A stretch of DNA of 64,000 nucleotides from Marinobacter sp. (GCA_018066865.1 JAGPVT010000102.1:1-64000), one strand, 5' to 3'. Counted from the first letter of the stretch, positions 34,440-44,099 are shown. Numbers and translations are program-made. The notes: generated by a model not told the origin, from the sequence alone.

Positions 34440-36422
34440 ATGAACACAATACCCGACCTTCAGCTCCCTAGTCTTCCGGAGGTCACACTGCGCGCGCTTG
34501 AGGCTTGCAACAAGGATGGGAACTATCGCGAGATCAGCGAAATCATCGCCTCAGACACGGCTATGGTGGTTCGGATCCTGGCATTAGGTAACTCTGCCCT
34601 TTACGGCCCCACACCCGGCATTCGCTCAATAGACCAGGCCCTGTCGCGCCTTGGCACCAAGCGCTTCAAGACATTAATACTCACCGCCGCCCTGCAACAG
34701 GTTCTGTTCGAGCTGGGCGCCGGCGCATGGCAACAGTTACGGGATTTCTGGCGACACGCTCTGACCACTGCTTTGACAGCGCGCGCTCTCGCCACCCTGA
34801 CTCGCTATCGAGAAGTCGACGAAGCCTTTATGCTGGGCATGCTCCATAATATCGGGGAGCTGATTGCCATTAAAACGCCGGATGCCGAAACCCGGCAGGC
34901 GTATATGGACCGGCAATCAGACATTGCTGCGGAACTCGTTACGTCCTGGGGACTGGGCCCTTTCGCAGCCGACGCTATGCGTTACCAGCAGGCACTACCT
35001 TCAGAGTTGCGTGATGCCGGACATCTGGTCAAAGTGATCAGCCTCTCCACCCGTTTGGCACTTTCTGATTCGGCCGGCATTGCGGCGGCAGGCACGCTGT
35101 TTGGGCTCAGTGAAGAGCTGACCCGTGAAATAAACCGGCGAATCAGCCACGATGTATCCGCGATGGCGGCCTCTCTGGGAATACCGCTGATCAACAGCTA
35201 CCGTTCCGAGCCTGGGTCACAGGAACTCCGTCAGACCGTATTGCGCCAGGCCATCGCCCAACAAGCCATCGGCTTTGCCGACCTTACCGGCAAGAGCGGC
35301 GTCATTCTTGCAGAAACGGTTAACAGCCTGACGCTGATTACCGGACTGCCCGCACTGTGTTTCGGATTCGATGATGACAGCCTTGTCCTGCTTTCCGGTA
35401 CCACCGGACCACACCCCCACCTGGCGGTGACCGCGCAGGCAGGTGGCAGCGTGCTTACCGAGGCCTTTAACTCGAGGATGCCTGTCAGTCTCAACGAGCA
35501 AAAACCTGCTGTGCTGGACCGCCAGCTTTTATCGTTGTTGCGAACTTCCTCGTTGACAGCCATCCCGGTTGTCACAGGTGATCGGTGCCCTGGCGTGTTT
35601 GTGCTGGGTACCGACGGCAACACACCGGGTACAACCACTGAGCTTATACGCCTGTTTACAGAACAACTGTCCGCTGTTTTGCAGGAAAGAAATGCATCCT
35701 TCGAGAGCGATGCACAGAGCGCCGGGATAAATCATAAAGTTGCCATCGAAAAGCTGCGCAGGCAGGTGCATGAGATCAGCAACCCCCTGACTATAATACG
35801 GCAGTACATTCATCAGCTGCGCGATCGGCTTGATGACCCTGGCGCGCGGGAAGAACTGGGTGTTGTGCAAGACGAACTGGATCGTGCGGGCAACCTGCTG
35901 TTGCAGATGAGCCAAGACAACGGCGACAACACAGGCGAAACAATGTCTGACCTTAATGCCGAATTGCAAAGCCTTGCACGGGTGCTTGAAAACAGCCTGT
36001 TCAGTGCCAACAACCTGCATTTTAACGTGCTAATGTGTAGCACACCGACGCTTGTTATTGCCAGCCCGTCAGCTATTCGCCAGATTCTGATTAACCTGGT
36101 CAGAAACGCCGTAGAAAGTCTGCCAAGTGACGGTGGTGGCGTTACAATAAAGACATCAGCCCCCGTGTGGCAAGGCCACCGCAACTGGGTAGAGATGGAA
36201 GTGACCGATACCGGTACAGGCATCCCCGATACTATCCGGGACGCGCTGTTCACGCCGGGGAAGACCACAAAAGGAGAAGGTCACAGTGGCCTAGGTCTGA
36301 GTATTGTGAAGCAGCTTGTGGATGACATGGACGGTATCATTGCTTGTCACGCGGGGCAGGAAGGCACCACTTTCCGGATTCTGCTGCCGGCGGCGAGCCA
36401 GGAAGGAATCAAATCCGACTGA
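34440..36422 (+). CDS. HDOD domain histidine kinase
   Basis: A 660-residue fusion. An HDOD domain (about residues 5-200; LPSLPEVTLRALEAC and HNIGEL are its marks) is followed by a GAF-like middle (270-415) and a histidine kinase core. The phospho-acceptor His444 lies in RRQVHEISNPLTIIRQY, the N-box Asn556 in LINLVRNAVES, and the G-boxes as DTGTGIPD and GLGLSIVK. No membrane segment or signal peptide is seen, so it is cytosolic. HDOD domains are regulatory modules often linked to second-messenger signalling. The stop is 23 bases before the start of the response regulator gene, so they are co-transcribed. Confidence 0.9.
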   Translation: MNTIPDLQLPSLPEVTLRALEACNKDGNYREISEIIASDTAMVVRILALGNSALYGPTPGIRSIDQALSRLGTKRFKTLILTAALQQVLFELGAGAWQQLRDFWRHALTTALTARALATLTRYREVDEAFMLGMLHNIGELIAIKTPDAETRQAYMDRQSDIAAELVTSWGLGPFAADAMRYQQALPSELRDAGHLVKVISLSTRLALSDSAGIAAAGTLFGLSEELTREINRRISHDVSAMAASLGIPLINSYRSEPGSQELRQTVLRQAIAQQAIGFADLTGKSGVILAETVNSLTLITGLPALCFGFDDDSLVLLSGTTGPHPHLAVTAQAGGSVLTEAFNSRMPVSLNEQKPAVLDRQLLSLLRTSSLTAIPVVTGDRCPGVFVLGTDGNTPGTTTELIRLFTEQLSAVLQERNASFESDAQSAGINHKVAIEKLRRQVHEISNPLTIIRQYIHQLRDRLDDPGAREELGVVQDELDRAGNLLLQMSQDNGDNTGETMSDLNAELQSLARVLENSLFSANNLHFNVLMCSTPTLVIASPSAIRQILINLVRNAVESLPSDGGGVTIKTSAPVWQGHRNWVEMEVTDTGTGIPDTIRDALFTPGKTTKGEGHSGLGLSIVKQLVDDMDGIIACHAGQEGTTFRILLPAASQEGIKSD

Positions 36423-36445
36423 TAAAGAAGAACGGATACGCACAG

Positions 36446-38623
36446 ATGGCACCTGAACAGTCCAACAAGCTCCTCTCGCAGGAGGCAACGGCACGTATCC
36501 TCGTGGTCGACGACGAGCCACGCCTGGTGAGCTCGCTGGCCTCGTTGCTACGTGGCTGCGGTTACGATGTCACCGAGGCCAATGGCGGAAAGCACGCGTG
36601 TGAATTGATAGCCACTCAGCAATTTGATCTTGCTCTGCTGGACTTGCGGATGCCAGCGGTCGATGGTTTCGCCGTTATGGCCTATCTTGAGAACCAGCAG
36701 CCCGAATGCGGTAGTATCGTAATCAGTGGAGAAAGCTCATTCACCGCTGTCAGCCGGGCGCTCAGGCGCGGCGCTCTGGACTACATCCGCAAGCCTTTTG
36801 ATCCGGAAGAACTGATCGCCACTGTAAAAGGCGTCGTTGGCAAACAATCGTTACTCAAGGCCCATGAATACATACAGGTCCGCCTTGAGAAATCCGAAGC
36901 CCTGCATCGGTACATTGTAAACAGTTCACCCGATATCGTTTTCATGCTCGATGCAGAAGGCCATTTCTGCTTTATTAACAGCAAGGTCGAAAGTCTGCTG
37001 GGTTACAAGCCGGTGGAACTCTGTGGAAGGCATTTCCGGCATATTCTGGATGACCGTGATGTCGCCAGGGGTATATACGCGCTCAACGCACCGGATATAA
37101 GCGCAGACAACCCCCGCACCCTCGAGATACGCCTTAAAACCCGTGGCAGCCGACGAGCCACCCGACACTTTGAAATAACAGCCTTTCCCATCGACCCTCA
37201 GTCGTGGACACACAACAGTCGCACCCAGGGCGGCGGCAGTGGTCAGAACGCCAGCTACTACGGAACTGCCCGAGACGTTACCGAGCGCAAGGAAGCTGAG
37301 GCATTTATCAATTTCCAGGCTTATCACGACCTGCTCACACGCTTGCCGAACCGCGCCCTGTTCAAAGATCGCCTGGAGCTGGCAATCACCCATGCCCGCC
37401 GAGAGAGGCAGAAACTGGCTGTGATGTTTCTCGATCTTGATCGTTTCAAGGTTATCAACGATACCCTTGGTCACGCGATGGGCGACCGGCTTCTGCAAGC
37501 CGTGACCCAGCGCCTCGAAAGCTGTCTGCGCAAGGGTGACACCCTGTCGCGGTTCGGTGGCGATGAGTTCACGCTGCTGCTGCCATCAATTCACAGCAAC
37601 GAAGATGCCAGCCAGATCGCCAGAAAGCTGATCAAGACGCTCAAAGCACCGTTTGTGTTGGGCGAACATGAAGTATTCGTGGGCGTCAGCATCGGTATCT
37701 CCATATACCCGGAAGCGGGCGACACCATGGATCAGCTTATCCAGAATGCGGATATCGCCATGTACAACGTCAAAGCCAGAGGCAAAGACAGCTACCGCTT
37801 TTTCTCGGAGAGCATGAGTGTCGACAGCACGAACCGCCTGCATCTGGAGCGGGATCTGCGCCTGGCACTTGAGCGGGGTGAGCTACGGGTATTTTATCAG
37901 CCCCAGGTTTGCGCAGCGACGGATCGGATTGTAGGCCTTGAAGCATTGGTGCGCTGGCAGCACCCTGAACGCGGCTTACTCTACCCCCGGGACTTCCTGG
38001 GACTGGCAGAAGAAACCAAACTGATCAGCCGACTGAGCGAGCAGGTTCTGGACCAGGCCTGCCGGGATGTCGGCCAATGGATCCGCGCTGGCCATCAGGA
38101 TCTGCGCCTGGCGGTCAACCTCTCTCCCGTTGAGGTGGAGCATCCCAGATTTGTGGAAACCCTGATGGACCGGGTTAATGCAAATCGGTTCCCTCCAGGA
38201 AACCTGGAGATCGAAATTACTGAAAACGTGATCATGAACGACCTGGAGCAGATCAGCCAAAAGCTCCGTGAGCTCGCCGACCTGGGCGTCCGTATTGCCA
38301 TCGATGATTTTGGTACCGGTTATTCGTCACTAAATTATCTGCACCGGTTACCTATCCACACCCTGAAGGTAGACCAGTCCTTCGTTAAAGCCATTCGCAG
38401 TGGCGTGGATGATGCCTGTATTGTTAATGCCATTATTGCCATGGCCCACGGCCTGAAACTGGAAATCGTCGCCGAAGGTGTGGAAACAGATAAACAACTT
38501 GAGTACCTGCGCACTCTTGGCTGTCATCAGGTACAGGGCTTCTTCTACGGCCCGGCACAGCCCGCGACAGATATCAGCAAACTACTGGCACTGACAACTG
38601 TCCCTACTGCCGTACCTGGCTGA
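36446..38623 (+). CDS. REC-PAS-GGDEF-EAL response regulator
   Basis: A 725-residue protein starting at 36446; the track start lies inside the kinase gene. A REC domain has Asp66 in LALLDLRMPAVDG; a PAS domain spans about residues 155-290; a GGDEF domain has RFGGDEF with an I-site RKGD five residues before; and an EAL domain has EALVRWQHP, NVIMND and DDFGTGYSS. Both output domains look active by their signatures, so it may make or degrade cyclic-di-GMP. The upstream kinase is its probable partner (REC as target), which would link phosphorylation to the second messenger. Confidence 0.92.
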   Translation: MAPEQSNKLLSQEATARILVVDDEPRLVSSLASLLRGCGYDVTEANGGKHACELIATQQFDLALLDLRMPAVDGFAVMAYLENQQPECGSIVISGESSFTAVSRALRRGALDYIRKPFDPEELIATVKGVVGKQSLLKAHEYIQVRLEKSEALHRYIVNSSPDIVFMLDAEGHFCFINSKVESLLGYKPVELCGRHFRHILDDRDVARGIYALNAPDISADNPRTLEIRLKTRGSRRATRHFEITAFPIDPQSWTHNSRTQGGGSGQNASYYGTARDVTERKEAEAFINFQAYHDLLTRLPNRALFKDRLELAITHARRERQKLAVMFLDLDRFKVINDTLGHAMGDRLLQAVTQRLESCLRKGDTLSRFGGDEFTLLLPSIHSNEDASQIARKLIKTLKAPFVLGEHEVFVGVSIGISIYPEAGDTMDQLIQNADIAMYNVKARGKDSYRFFSESMSVDSTNRLHLERDLRLALERGELRVFYQPQVCAATDRIVGLEALVRWQHPERGLLYPRDFLGLAEETKLISRLSEQVLDQACRDVGQWIRAGHQDLRLAVNLSPVEVEHPRFVETLMDRVNANRFPPGNLEIEITENVIMNDLEQISQKLRELADLGVRIAIDDFGTGYSSLNYLHRLPIHTLKVDQSFVKAIRSGVDDACIVNAIIAMAHGLKLEIVAEGVETDKQLEYLRTLGCHQVQGFFYGPAQPATDISKLLALTTVPTAVPG

Positions 38624-38644
38624 TTTCTTCAAACCCTCCATGCA

Positions 38645-39817
38645 TTGTCTGACATTCCTAACCAAAACCTTGACCGTGTTTGCAAAGTGTTGCCACGCGT
38701 TAATTTGTGTATCCGGAAACGCGCATTGCTGCACATAATTTCCCTACCTTGTTCACTAAGCTCTGATTTACAAGACATTGGCCCCGTATACGATTTCCTC
38801 AGCAATCTCTACAGCGGCAAAAACATCCATCGTTGTAAAACCGCGATGCTGGACGTGGAGACGGTAAAGCCTGGCGACCGCATCCTGTTTGCCGGTGTTG
38901 GCCATGGTAGGGACGCCATACGCGCAGCGGAACTGGGAGCCGAGGTTACCGTGGTTGACCTGTCAGAAACCATGTTGCGGAAGTTCGGAGAATCCCAGGA
39001 AAGCGAAGCCCCTCACCTGACCATTCGCCGCATTCACAGCGACACCATGAAAGTGGAGGAGTTCGGCCAGTACGACATGGTCGTCGCCAATTTTTTCCTC
39101 AATGTATTTGACGAAACCATGATGGTGCGGGTTCTGGAACACCTGATTCAGCTGGGCAAAGCCGACGCCAGCGTTGTTGTGGGTGATTTCTGCTACCCGA
39201 CAGGCAATGTGTTCTCGCGCATGTCCAAGAAGCTGTACTGGTACATGGCCGTTTTCACCTTCTGGTTGTTCGCCAACAATGCCTTCCACAAAATCTACAA
39301 CTATCCGGAGCACATGCGGCGCCTGGGCCTCAAGGTCACGGAGAAAAAGCACTTCAAGCTAATGAACATGGATTACCGGGAGAATGAGCACCATTTTTAC
39401 GCATACCAGGATGGTAAGGCTGTAGGATTTATCTACTTTGACCCGATTTATCGCAACAACGAAATCATCAGCTACGTGCCTAACATTTCCCGCGCCAACG
39501 CAGATTTCAAACAAGGCATTTTTTATACCTTGATGGCGCATGCCATGAACGCTTTCAAGGCCGAGGGAGTTCCGCATCTGGACTTGGGGCTTATCCCACT
39601 GTCTCTTGATGCCACTACGGAGCATCAGGAAAGCCGACTTCTGAAGCGAATCCTGCACGGCCTCTACAACAGAGGTGATTTTATCTATAATTTCAATTGG
39701 TTGGAGCTTACTAAATCACGGTTTCGGGGCAACAACCTCAAAACCTACTGCTGCCATAACCGGAGCATACCGGCCTTGGAGTTTCTTGCCATGTTCAAAC
39801 TAACCCAGGTGCTATGA
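38645..39817 (+). CDS. SAM methyltransferase fused to an MprF-like (DUF2156) acyltransferase domain
   Basis: A continuous ORF of 390 residues; no ATG lies near the N-terminus. TTG at 38645 or at 38726 (GGAAA six bases upstream, 363 residues) are candidate starts. Residues 45-235 form a class I SAM-methyltransferase with motif I ILFAGVGHGRDA and DMVVANFFLNVF. Residues 245-390 resemble the C-terminal GNAT-fold domain of MprF/LPG synthase: LDLGLIPLS, then LYNRGDFIYNFNWLELTKSRF and a C-terminal Tyr/His stretch. A hydrophobic strand (YWYMAVFTFWLFANN) lies at about 198-212. A lipid-linked substrate is plausible but not shown. It follows the REC-PAS-GGDEF-EAL gene by 21 bases. Confidence 0.75.
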   Translation: MSDIPNQNLDRVCKVLPRVNLCIRKRALLHIISLPCSLSSDLQDIGPVYDFLSNLYSGKNIHRCKTAMLDVETVKPGDRILFAGVGHGRDAIRAAELGAEVTVVDLSETMLRKFGESQESEAPHLTIRRIHSDTMKVEEFGQYDMVVANFFLNVFDETMMVRVLEHLIQLGKADASVVVGDFCYPTGNVFSRMSKKLYWYMAVFTFWLFANNAFHKIYNYPEHMRRLGLKVTEKKHFKLMNMDYRENEHHFYAYQDGKAVGFIYFDPIYRNNEIISYVPNISRANADFKQGIFYTLMAHAMNAFKAEGVPHLDLGLIPLSLDATTEHQESRLLKRILHGLYNRGDFIYNFNWLELTKSRFRGNNLKTYCCHNRSIPALEFLAMFKLTQVL

Positions 39818-40633
39818 TTTGCTGGGCCAATGCCCGGTAACCCTCTTCGGTTGCAGCCCCAGGTCCGCCATATACCTGGCAACACCTTCCGGGGCATTGC
39901 CCGAGAAGAGAGCCGCTACCACCGTACCGCCATACTCAAGCGCTTCGACAGGCTTACCAGCTTGGGCCAGAAGCCACACGACACGGCGGGCGATAGCATC
40001 CCCTGAATCTACCCAGAATTTTACCTCAGGCAGGCTCTGTTTAAGGCTCTCGAGCAAAAGCGGATAGTGGGTGCACCCAAGAACAACGGTATCGACGCCG
40101 GCATCGCGTAGTCTCGCAACCGCATTGTCGAGTTCGCCTTGAGGCACTGGAACCCCGCGCGCCAGATCCTCCGCCCATTGCACAAGTCCCGGGTGACCCA
40201 CGCGTTCAACCTGGCAATCGGCTGCGAACTCCCGAACCAGCTCGTCGAGATAGGGCCGGCGCACCGTTGCCGGGGTGGCCAAAAGACCTATGCGATGATT
40301 CAGTGTCTGGGCTGCTGCCGGTTTAACAGCCGGCACCACCCCAACTACCGGTACCTCTGTCATCGCTCGCAGGTGCGGCAGCACGATGGTGCTGGCGGTA
40401 TTGCAAGCTATAACAATCGCGTCGCAAGGGTATTGTTCAAGCGCGCTGGCAATGAGGGTGCAGCAACGCTCAATCACAACAGATTCTGGCTGCCCGCCGT
40501 AGGGAAAAGCTGCGTTATCCGCCAGATATACAATCGCCGCGTGTGGCAGTTTTTCATGAACACAGACCGCAACGCTCAGCCCGCCGATACCGGAGTCAAA
40601 AACCAGAATCCGGGGCGCCCCATGCTCGCTCAA
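39812..40633 (-). CDS. murI: Glutamate racemase
   Basis: A 273-residue enzyme that converts L-glutamate to D-glutamate for peptidoglycan. The signatures FDSGIGGLSV (start), the first catalytic Cys in VIACNTAST, and the second in VVLGCTHYPLLL are present. It shares a 4-base overlap (ATGA) with the upstream nudC gene, so the two are co-transcribed, and its tail overlaps the methyltransferase gene by 6 bases on the other strand. Confidence 0.96.
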   Translation of the reverse strand: MSEHGAPRILVFDSGIGGLSVAVCVHEKLPHAAIVYLADNAAFPYGGQPESVVIERCCTLIASALEQYPCDAIVIACNTASTIVLPHLRAMTEVPVVGVVPAVKPAAAQTLNHRIGLLATPATVRRPYLDELVREFAADCQVERVGHPGLVQWAEDLARGVPVPQGELDNAVARLRDAGVDTVVLGCTHYPLLLESLKQSLPEVKFWVDSGDAIARRVVWLLAQAGKPVEALEYGGTVVAALFSGNAPEGVARYMADLGLQPKRVTGHWPSKS

Positions 40634-41457
40634 AGCCCTCGCCCTCCGCTAGCGATCCTGATTTCCATATCCCGAATCAGGCGCCCGGATATGGTGGTAT
40701 CCGGTGGAACCGGGGGTCTGCTTCCGGGCAAAAACCAGCCAGCGTCCGCCAGCTCGTCTTCCTGAAGAACCAGCTCGCCACCGGCATAATCGGCGAAGAA
40801 TCCTGCCATCAACTGGTGCGGGAAAGGCCAGGGCTCTGACGCCTGATATTGAATATTGGTGATATCCAGGCCGGTTTCTTCTTTCACTTCACGGGCAACC
40901 GCGGCTTCGAGGCTTTCTCCGGGCTCCACAAAACCCGCAATAAGGCTATAAAAATGACGTTTAACGCGAGACGACTTTGCCAGGAGATACCGATCCTGCT
41001 TGCGTATAACCACAATAACGCAAGGGGCAAGCCGCGGGTACCAGGGAATATTGCAGTTGTTACACCATTTCGCCCGCTCCCGCGGATGAAAAACCGTGCT
41101 ACCACCGCAGCGGCCACAGTACTGATGATCCTGGAACCACTGCCATACCTGAAAGCCGGTACTGAGCATAGCTGCCGGTACATCACTGATCATCATCAGC
41201 GCATCCCGCAGCGGAACAACGTCGCGGCCCACAACCAGAGATTCCGGTACTTGCGTCACGAAAACCGGGCGACCATTGACGCTTCCAAGCGATACAAAGC
41301 CAGCATTTCCGGGATTGTCAGGGATACTTTCCAGCGTTTGCAACCAGCCATCGTCCGGTTTGAAAATACCGGAGCCAGACAGCGCCAGAACCAGATCACC
41401 CTGCTCGGGTGCCTTGGTGGTCCAGCCAGGACTCCACTGAATTGTTGATGTCGCCAT
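40630..41457 (-). CDS. nudC: NAD(+) diphosphatase / decapping hydrolase NudC
   Basis: A 275-residue Nudix hydrolase. The zinc ribbon has CGRCGGS and CNNCNI. The Nudix box GFVEPGESLEAAVAREVKEETGLD is intact, and the NADH-specificity motif reads SEPWPFPHQLM (usually SQPWPFPxS). It cleaves NAD(H) to NMN and AMP and in other bacteria removes NAD caps from RNA. Overlap with murI by four bases indicates an operon. It is divergent from plsB. Confidence 0.95.
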   Translation of the reverse strand: MATSTIQWSPGWTTKAPEQGDLVLALSGSGIFKPDDGWLQTLESIPDNPGNAGFVSLGSVNGRPVFVTQVPESLVVGRDVVPLRDALMMISDVPAAMLSTGFQVWQWFQDHQYCGRCGGSTVFHPRERAKWCNNCNIPWYPRLAPCVIVVIRKQDRYLLAKSSRVKRHFYSLIAGFVEPGESLEAAVAREVKEETGLDITNIQYQASEPWPFPHQLMAGFFADYAGGELVLQEDELADAGWFLPGSRPPVPPDTTISGRLIRDMEIRIASGGRGL

Positions 41458-41555
41458 CTGTCATCGAACCTTGGTGATAAGCGGGCCAACCCGAAATGTA
41501 CCACAGAGCTGTGGTCATCAAGAATGCAGCCTTGGCTTTCCGGCCTGTACGCAAC

Positions 41556-41569
41556 CAAGTAAACTTGGC
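41556..41569. promoter_or_regulatory. Short inverted repeat upstream of plsB
   Basis: CCAAGT-AA-ACTTGG is a 6-bp perfect repeat with a 2-base spacer lying 26 bases before the plsB start. It could be an operator or a small hairpin in the leader. No known consensus is matched. Confidence 0.25.
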
Positions 41570-41595
41570 CCCTGTTTTCATCGGAGCGACTTTTT

Positions 41596-44064
41596 ATGCG
41601 TCTTTACCAGGGTATTCGAAGCCTGATCCTGACCTTTTTCCGGAAAATACTGTTTCTATGGGTCCGGACAGATGTCAGCGGAAACAGCGTTGATGCCTTG
41701 GGGCTGACGCCGGAAAAGCCGGTGTGTTACGTGCTGCAGTACAGCTCTCTTTCCAGTCGCCTGGTGCTTGAACAGGAAGTGATACGGGCGCAACTGCCGG
41801 GTGCAACCACATCGCTTCCGGTAAAAAACGGCCCTTCACATTCGTTTTTTTTTCTCTATCTGCGTATTGGTGGCCTGTTCCGTAGGCGCCAGACACCCGT
41901 TCCGACCACCGAATTCCAGGCGCTGGTGCGCTACGGCCTTGAGAATCCAGAGCAGGATGTTCAGATTGTTCCGGTATCTCTTTTCTGGGGTCGCTCCCCG
42001 GACAAAGAAAAATCTCTGGTGAAACTGCTGCTATCCGACACCTGGTCTGTCGCTGGCCGGCTGCAGAAGTTTCTGATTATTCTGGTGCACGGCCGCAATA
42101 CCTACGTGCAATTCAACAGACCGCTCTCCCTGAAACAGGTCATCGACGAATATCGTCACAGCGAAGAGCGCGCAAACCGCAAACTTGCCCGAATTCTGCG
42201 CACCCATTTTCGCAAAATTCGACAAGCCGTGCTTGGCCCTGACCTGTCACACCGGAGAACGTTGGTTGAAGGCCTGCTAAGGACCCAGGCGGTAAAGGAA
42301 GCCATACGGGAAACGGCGATTAAAGAGGACATTGCGCCAGCAAAGGTGCGCGCCCGGGCACTCAAATACGCCGATGAAATCGCTGCCAATATGTCCGTCG
42401 TTACCATCCGTGTTTTTGAGGTGCTTCTCGCCTGGTTGTGGAACCGCATCTACAACGGAATTTCGGTCAACAACATACGTGTTGTGAAAGAATCCGCGCA
42501 GAACAATGCCGTGGTTTATGTGCCCTGCCACCGCTCTCATATCGACTACCTTCTGCTGTCTTACGTACTCTACAAGAACGGCTTGATGCCCCCGCATATC
42601 GCTGCTGGTATCAACCTGAACATGCCGCTGGTCGGGCCAATTCTGCGCCGGGGCGGTGCTTTTTTTATGCGCCGAAGCTTCCGCGATAATCCACTGTATT
42701 CAACAGTTTTCAATGAATACATGCATGTCATGCTTACCCGCGGCTATTCGGTTGAGTATTTTGTGGAAGGTGGCCGCAGCCGCACCGGGCGCATGCTACA
42801 ACCGCGCCCGGGCATGCTCTCCATGACCGTGCGCAGCTTTCTGCGTGATCATCGCAAGCCGATCGTGTTCGTGCCCGTGTATATCGGGTATGAAAAAGTC
42901 ATGGAGGGGCGCTCTTACCTTGGAGAACTCAGAGGCAAGAAAAAACAGAAGGAAAGTGTATTTGGTTTGGCAAAGACCGCCCGCAAACTCAACAATTCCT
43001 TCGGGCGTGTTGCGGTTAACTTTGGTGAAGCCATACATCTGTCTGACGTCCTGGACGAGGTTCATGAAAGCTGGCGGGATGAAGCCTATGATTCCGAATA
43101 CCGCCCTGCCTGGCTGAACGACGCTGTTTCCCATCTGGCACTGCGAGTCGCCTCAGACATCAACTCCTCTGTTGCCGTTAATCCTATTGGCATGACCGCA
43201 ACCGTGCTGCTTGGCGCCGAGCGACTGGCTATGGATGAAGGCCAGCTTATTCGTCTGGCGGATCAGTACGCGGAGTTGCTGAAAGCCTTTCCTTACGCCG
43301 AAACGGTAACCTTGCCTGAAGGAACCGGCAAAGACTGGGTCGCCTATTGTGAATCCATGGGGCTGATCTCGCGCCAGCCGCAAAAACTGGGAGACATCAT
43401 CGGGCTGCAAGGCAGCAATGCGATTCTGATGACTTACTACCGCAACAATATCCAGCACCTTTTTGCATTGCCGGCATTGGTGGCCAGCCTGTTCGAGAAC
43501 AAGAGTTCCCTCGCCCGGGACAGGATCGTTTTCCTCGCCAGCGTTGCCTACCCTTACATTCAGTCGGAACTGTTCCTGAAATACCAGCCCGAAGAAGCAG
43601 AAGCGGTGATCAACCAGTGGATTGATGTTCTGGTAGATCAGGGCCTGCTGGTCGCTCTCGACAATGAGCGAATCGAGCGCCCGGAAGAAGGCACCGAGGC
43701 CATGTTGCGCCTGAGGGTACTATCACGCTTCATCATCCAGACTGTGGAGCGTTACCACATTGTTCTGGGCATACTGCGCAAATACGGTTCGGCCAAAATC
43801 ACCGCAGAGGAACTGGAAGAGCAAAGCACCCTGCTGGCCGAGCGCATGTCCATTCTGTTCGGCCTGAATGCACCTGAGTTTTTTGACAAGAGCCTGTTCC
43901 GTAGCTTTATCGCAAACATGCAGAAGAACGGCGTTATCACCACAGATGACAACGGGCTACTCTGCTATGGCGAAGGACTGGATGAGGTGGCTGACGATGC
44001 CCGACTGGTACTGAGCGTTGAGAAACGCCAGGCTATTCAGCAAGTGACCATGCTGGGCGTCTGA
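41596..44064 (+). CDS. plsB: Glycerol-3-phosphate 1-O-acyltransferase
   Basis: An 822-residue membrane acyltransferase, the first step of phospholipid synthesis: acyl-CoA or acyl-ACP plus glycerol-3-phosphate gives lysophosphatidate. The catalytic HX4D block is HRSHID at residues 312-317, with later conserved blocks VEGGRSRTGRM and FVPVYIGYEKVMEG. Length matches E. coli PlsB (about 807). It stands alone, convergent with rsmJ and divergent from nudC. Confidence 0.96.
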   Translation: MRLYQGIRSLILTFFRKILFLWVRTDVSGNSVDALGLTPEKPVCYVLQYSSLSSRLVLEQEVIRAQLPGATTSLPVKNGPSHSFFFLYLRIGGLFRRRQTPVPTTEFQALVRYGLENPEQDVQIVPVSLFWGRSPDKEKSLVKLLLSDTWSVAGRLQKFLIILVHGRNTYVQFNRPLSLKQVIDEYRHSEERANRKLARILRTHFRKIRQAVLGPDLSHRRTLVEGLLRTQAVKEAIRETAIKEDIAPAKVRARALKYADEIAANMSVVTIRVFEVLLAWLWNRIYNGISVNNIRVVKESAQNNAVVYVPCHRSHIDYLLLSYVLYKNGLMPPHIAAGINLNMPLVGPILRRGGAFFMRRSFRDNPLYSTVFNEYMHVMLTRGYSVEYFVEGGRSRTGRMLQPRPGMLSMTVRSFLRDHRKPIVFVPVYIGYEKVMEGRSYLGELRGKKKQKESVFGLAKTARKLNNSFGRVAVNFGEAIHLSDVLDEVHESWRDEAYDSEYRPAWLNDAVSHLALRVASDINSSVAVNPIGMTATVLLGAERLAMDEGQLIRLADQYAELLKAFPYAETVTLPEGTGKDWVAYCESMGLISRQPQKLGDIIGLQGSNAILMTYYRNNIQHLFALPALVASLFENKSSLARDRIVFLASVAYPYIQSELFLKYQPEEAEAVINQWIDVLVDQGLLVALDNERIERPEEGTEAMLRLRVLSRFIIQTVERYHIVLGILRKYGSAKITAEELEEQSTLLAERMSILFGLNAPEFFDKSLFRSFIANMQKNGVITTDDNGLLCYGEGLDEVADDARLVLSVEKRQAIQQVTMLGV

Positions 44065-44099
44065 CAGGGATTGGATGCCGGGAGAGGATAGAAACGCTT

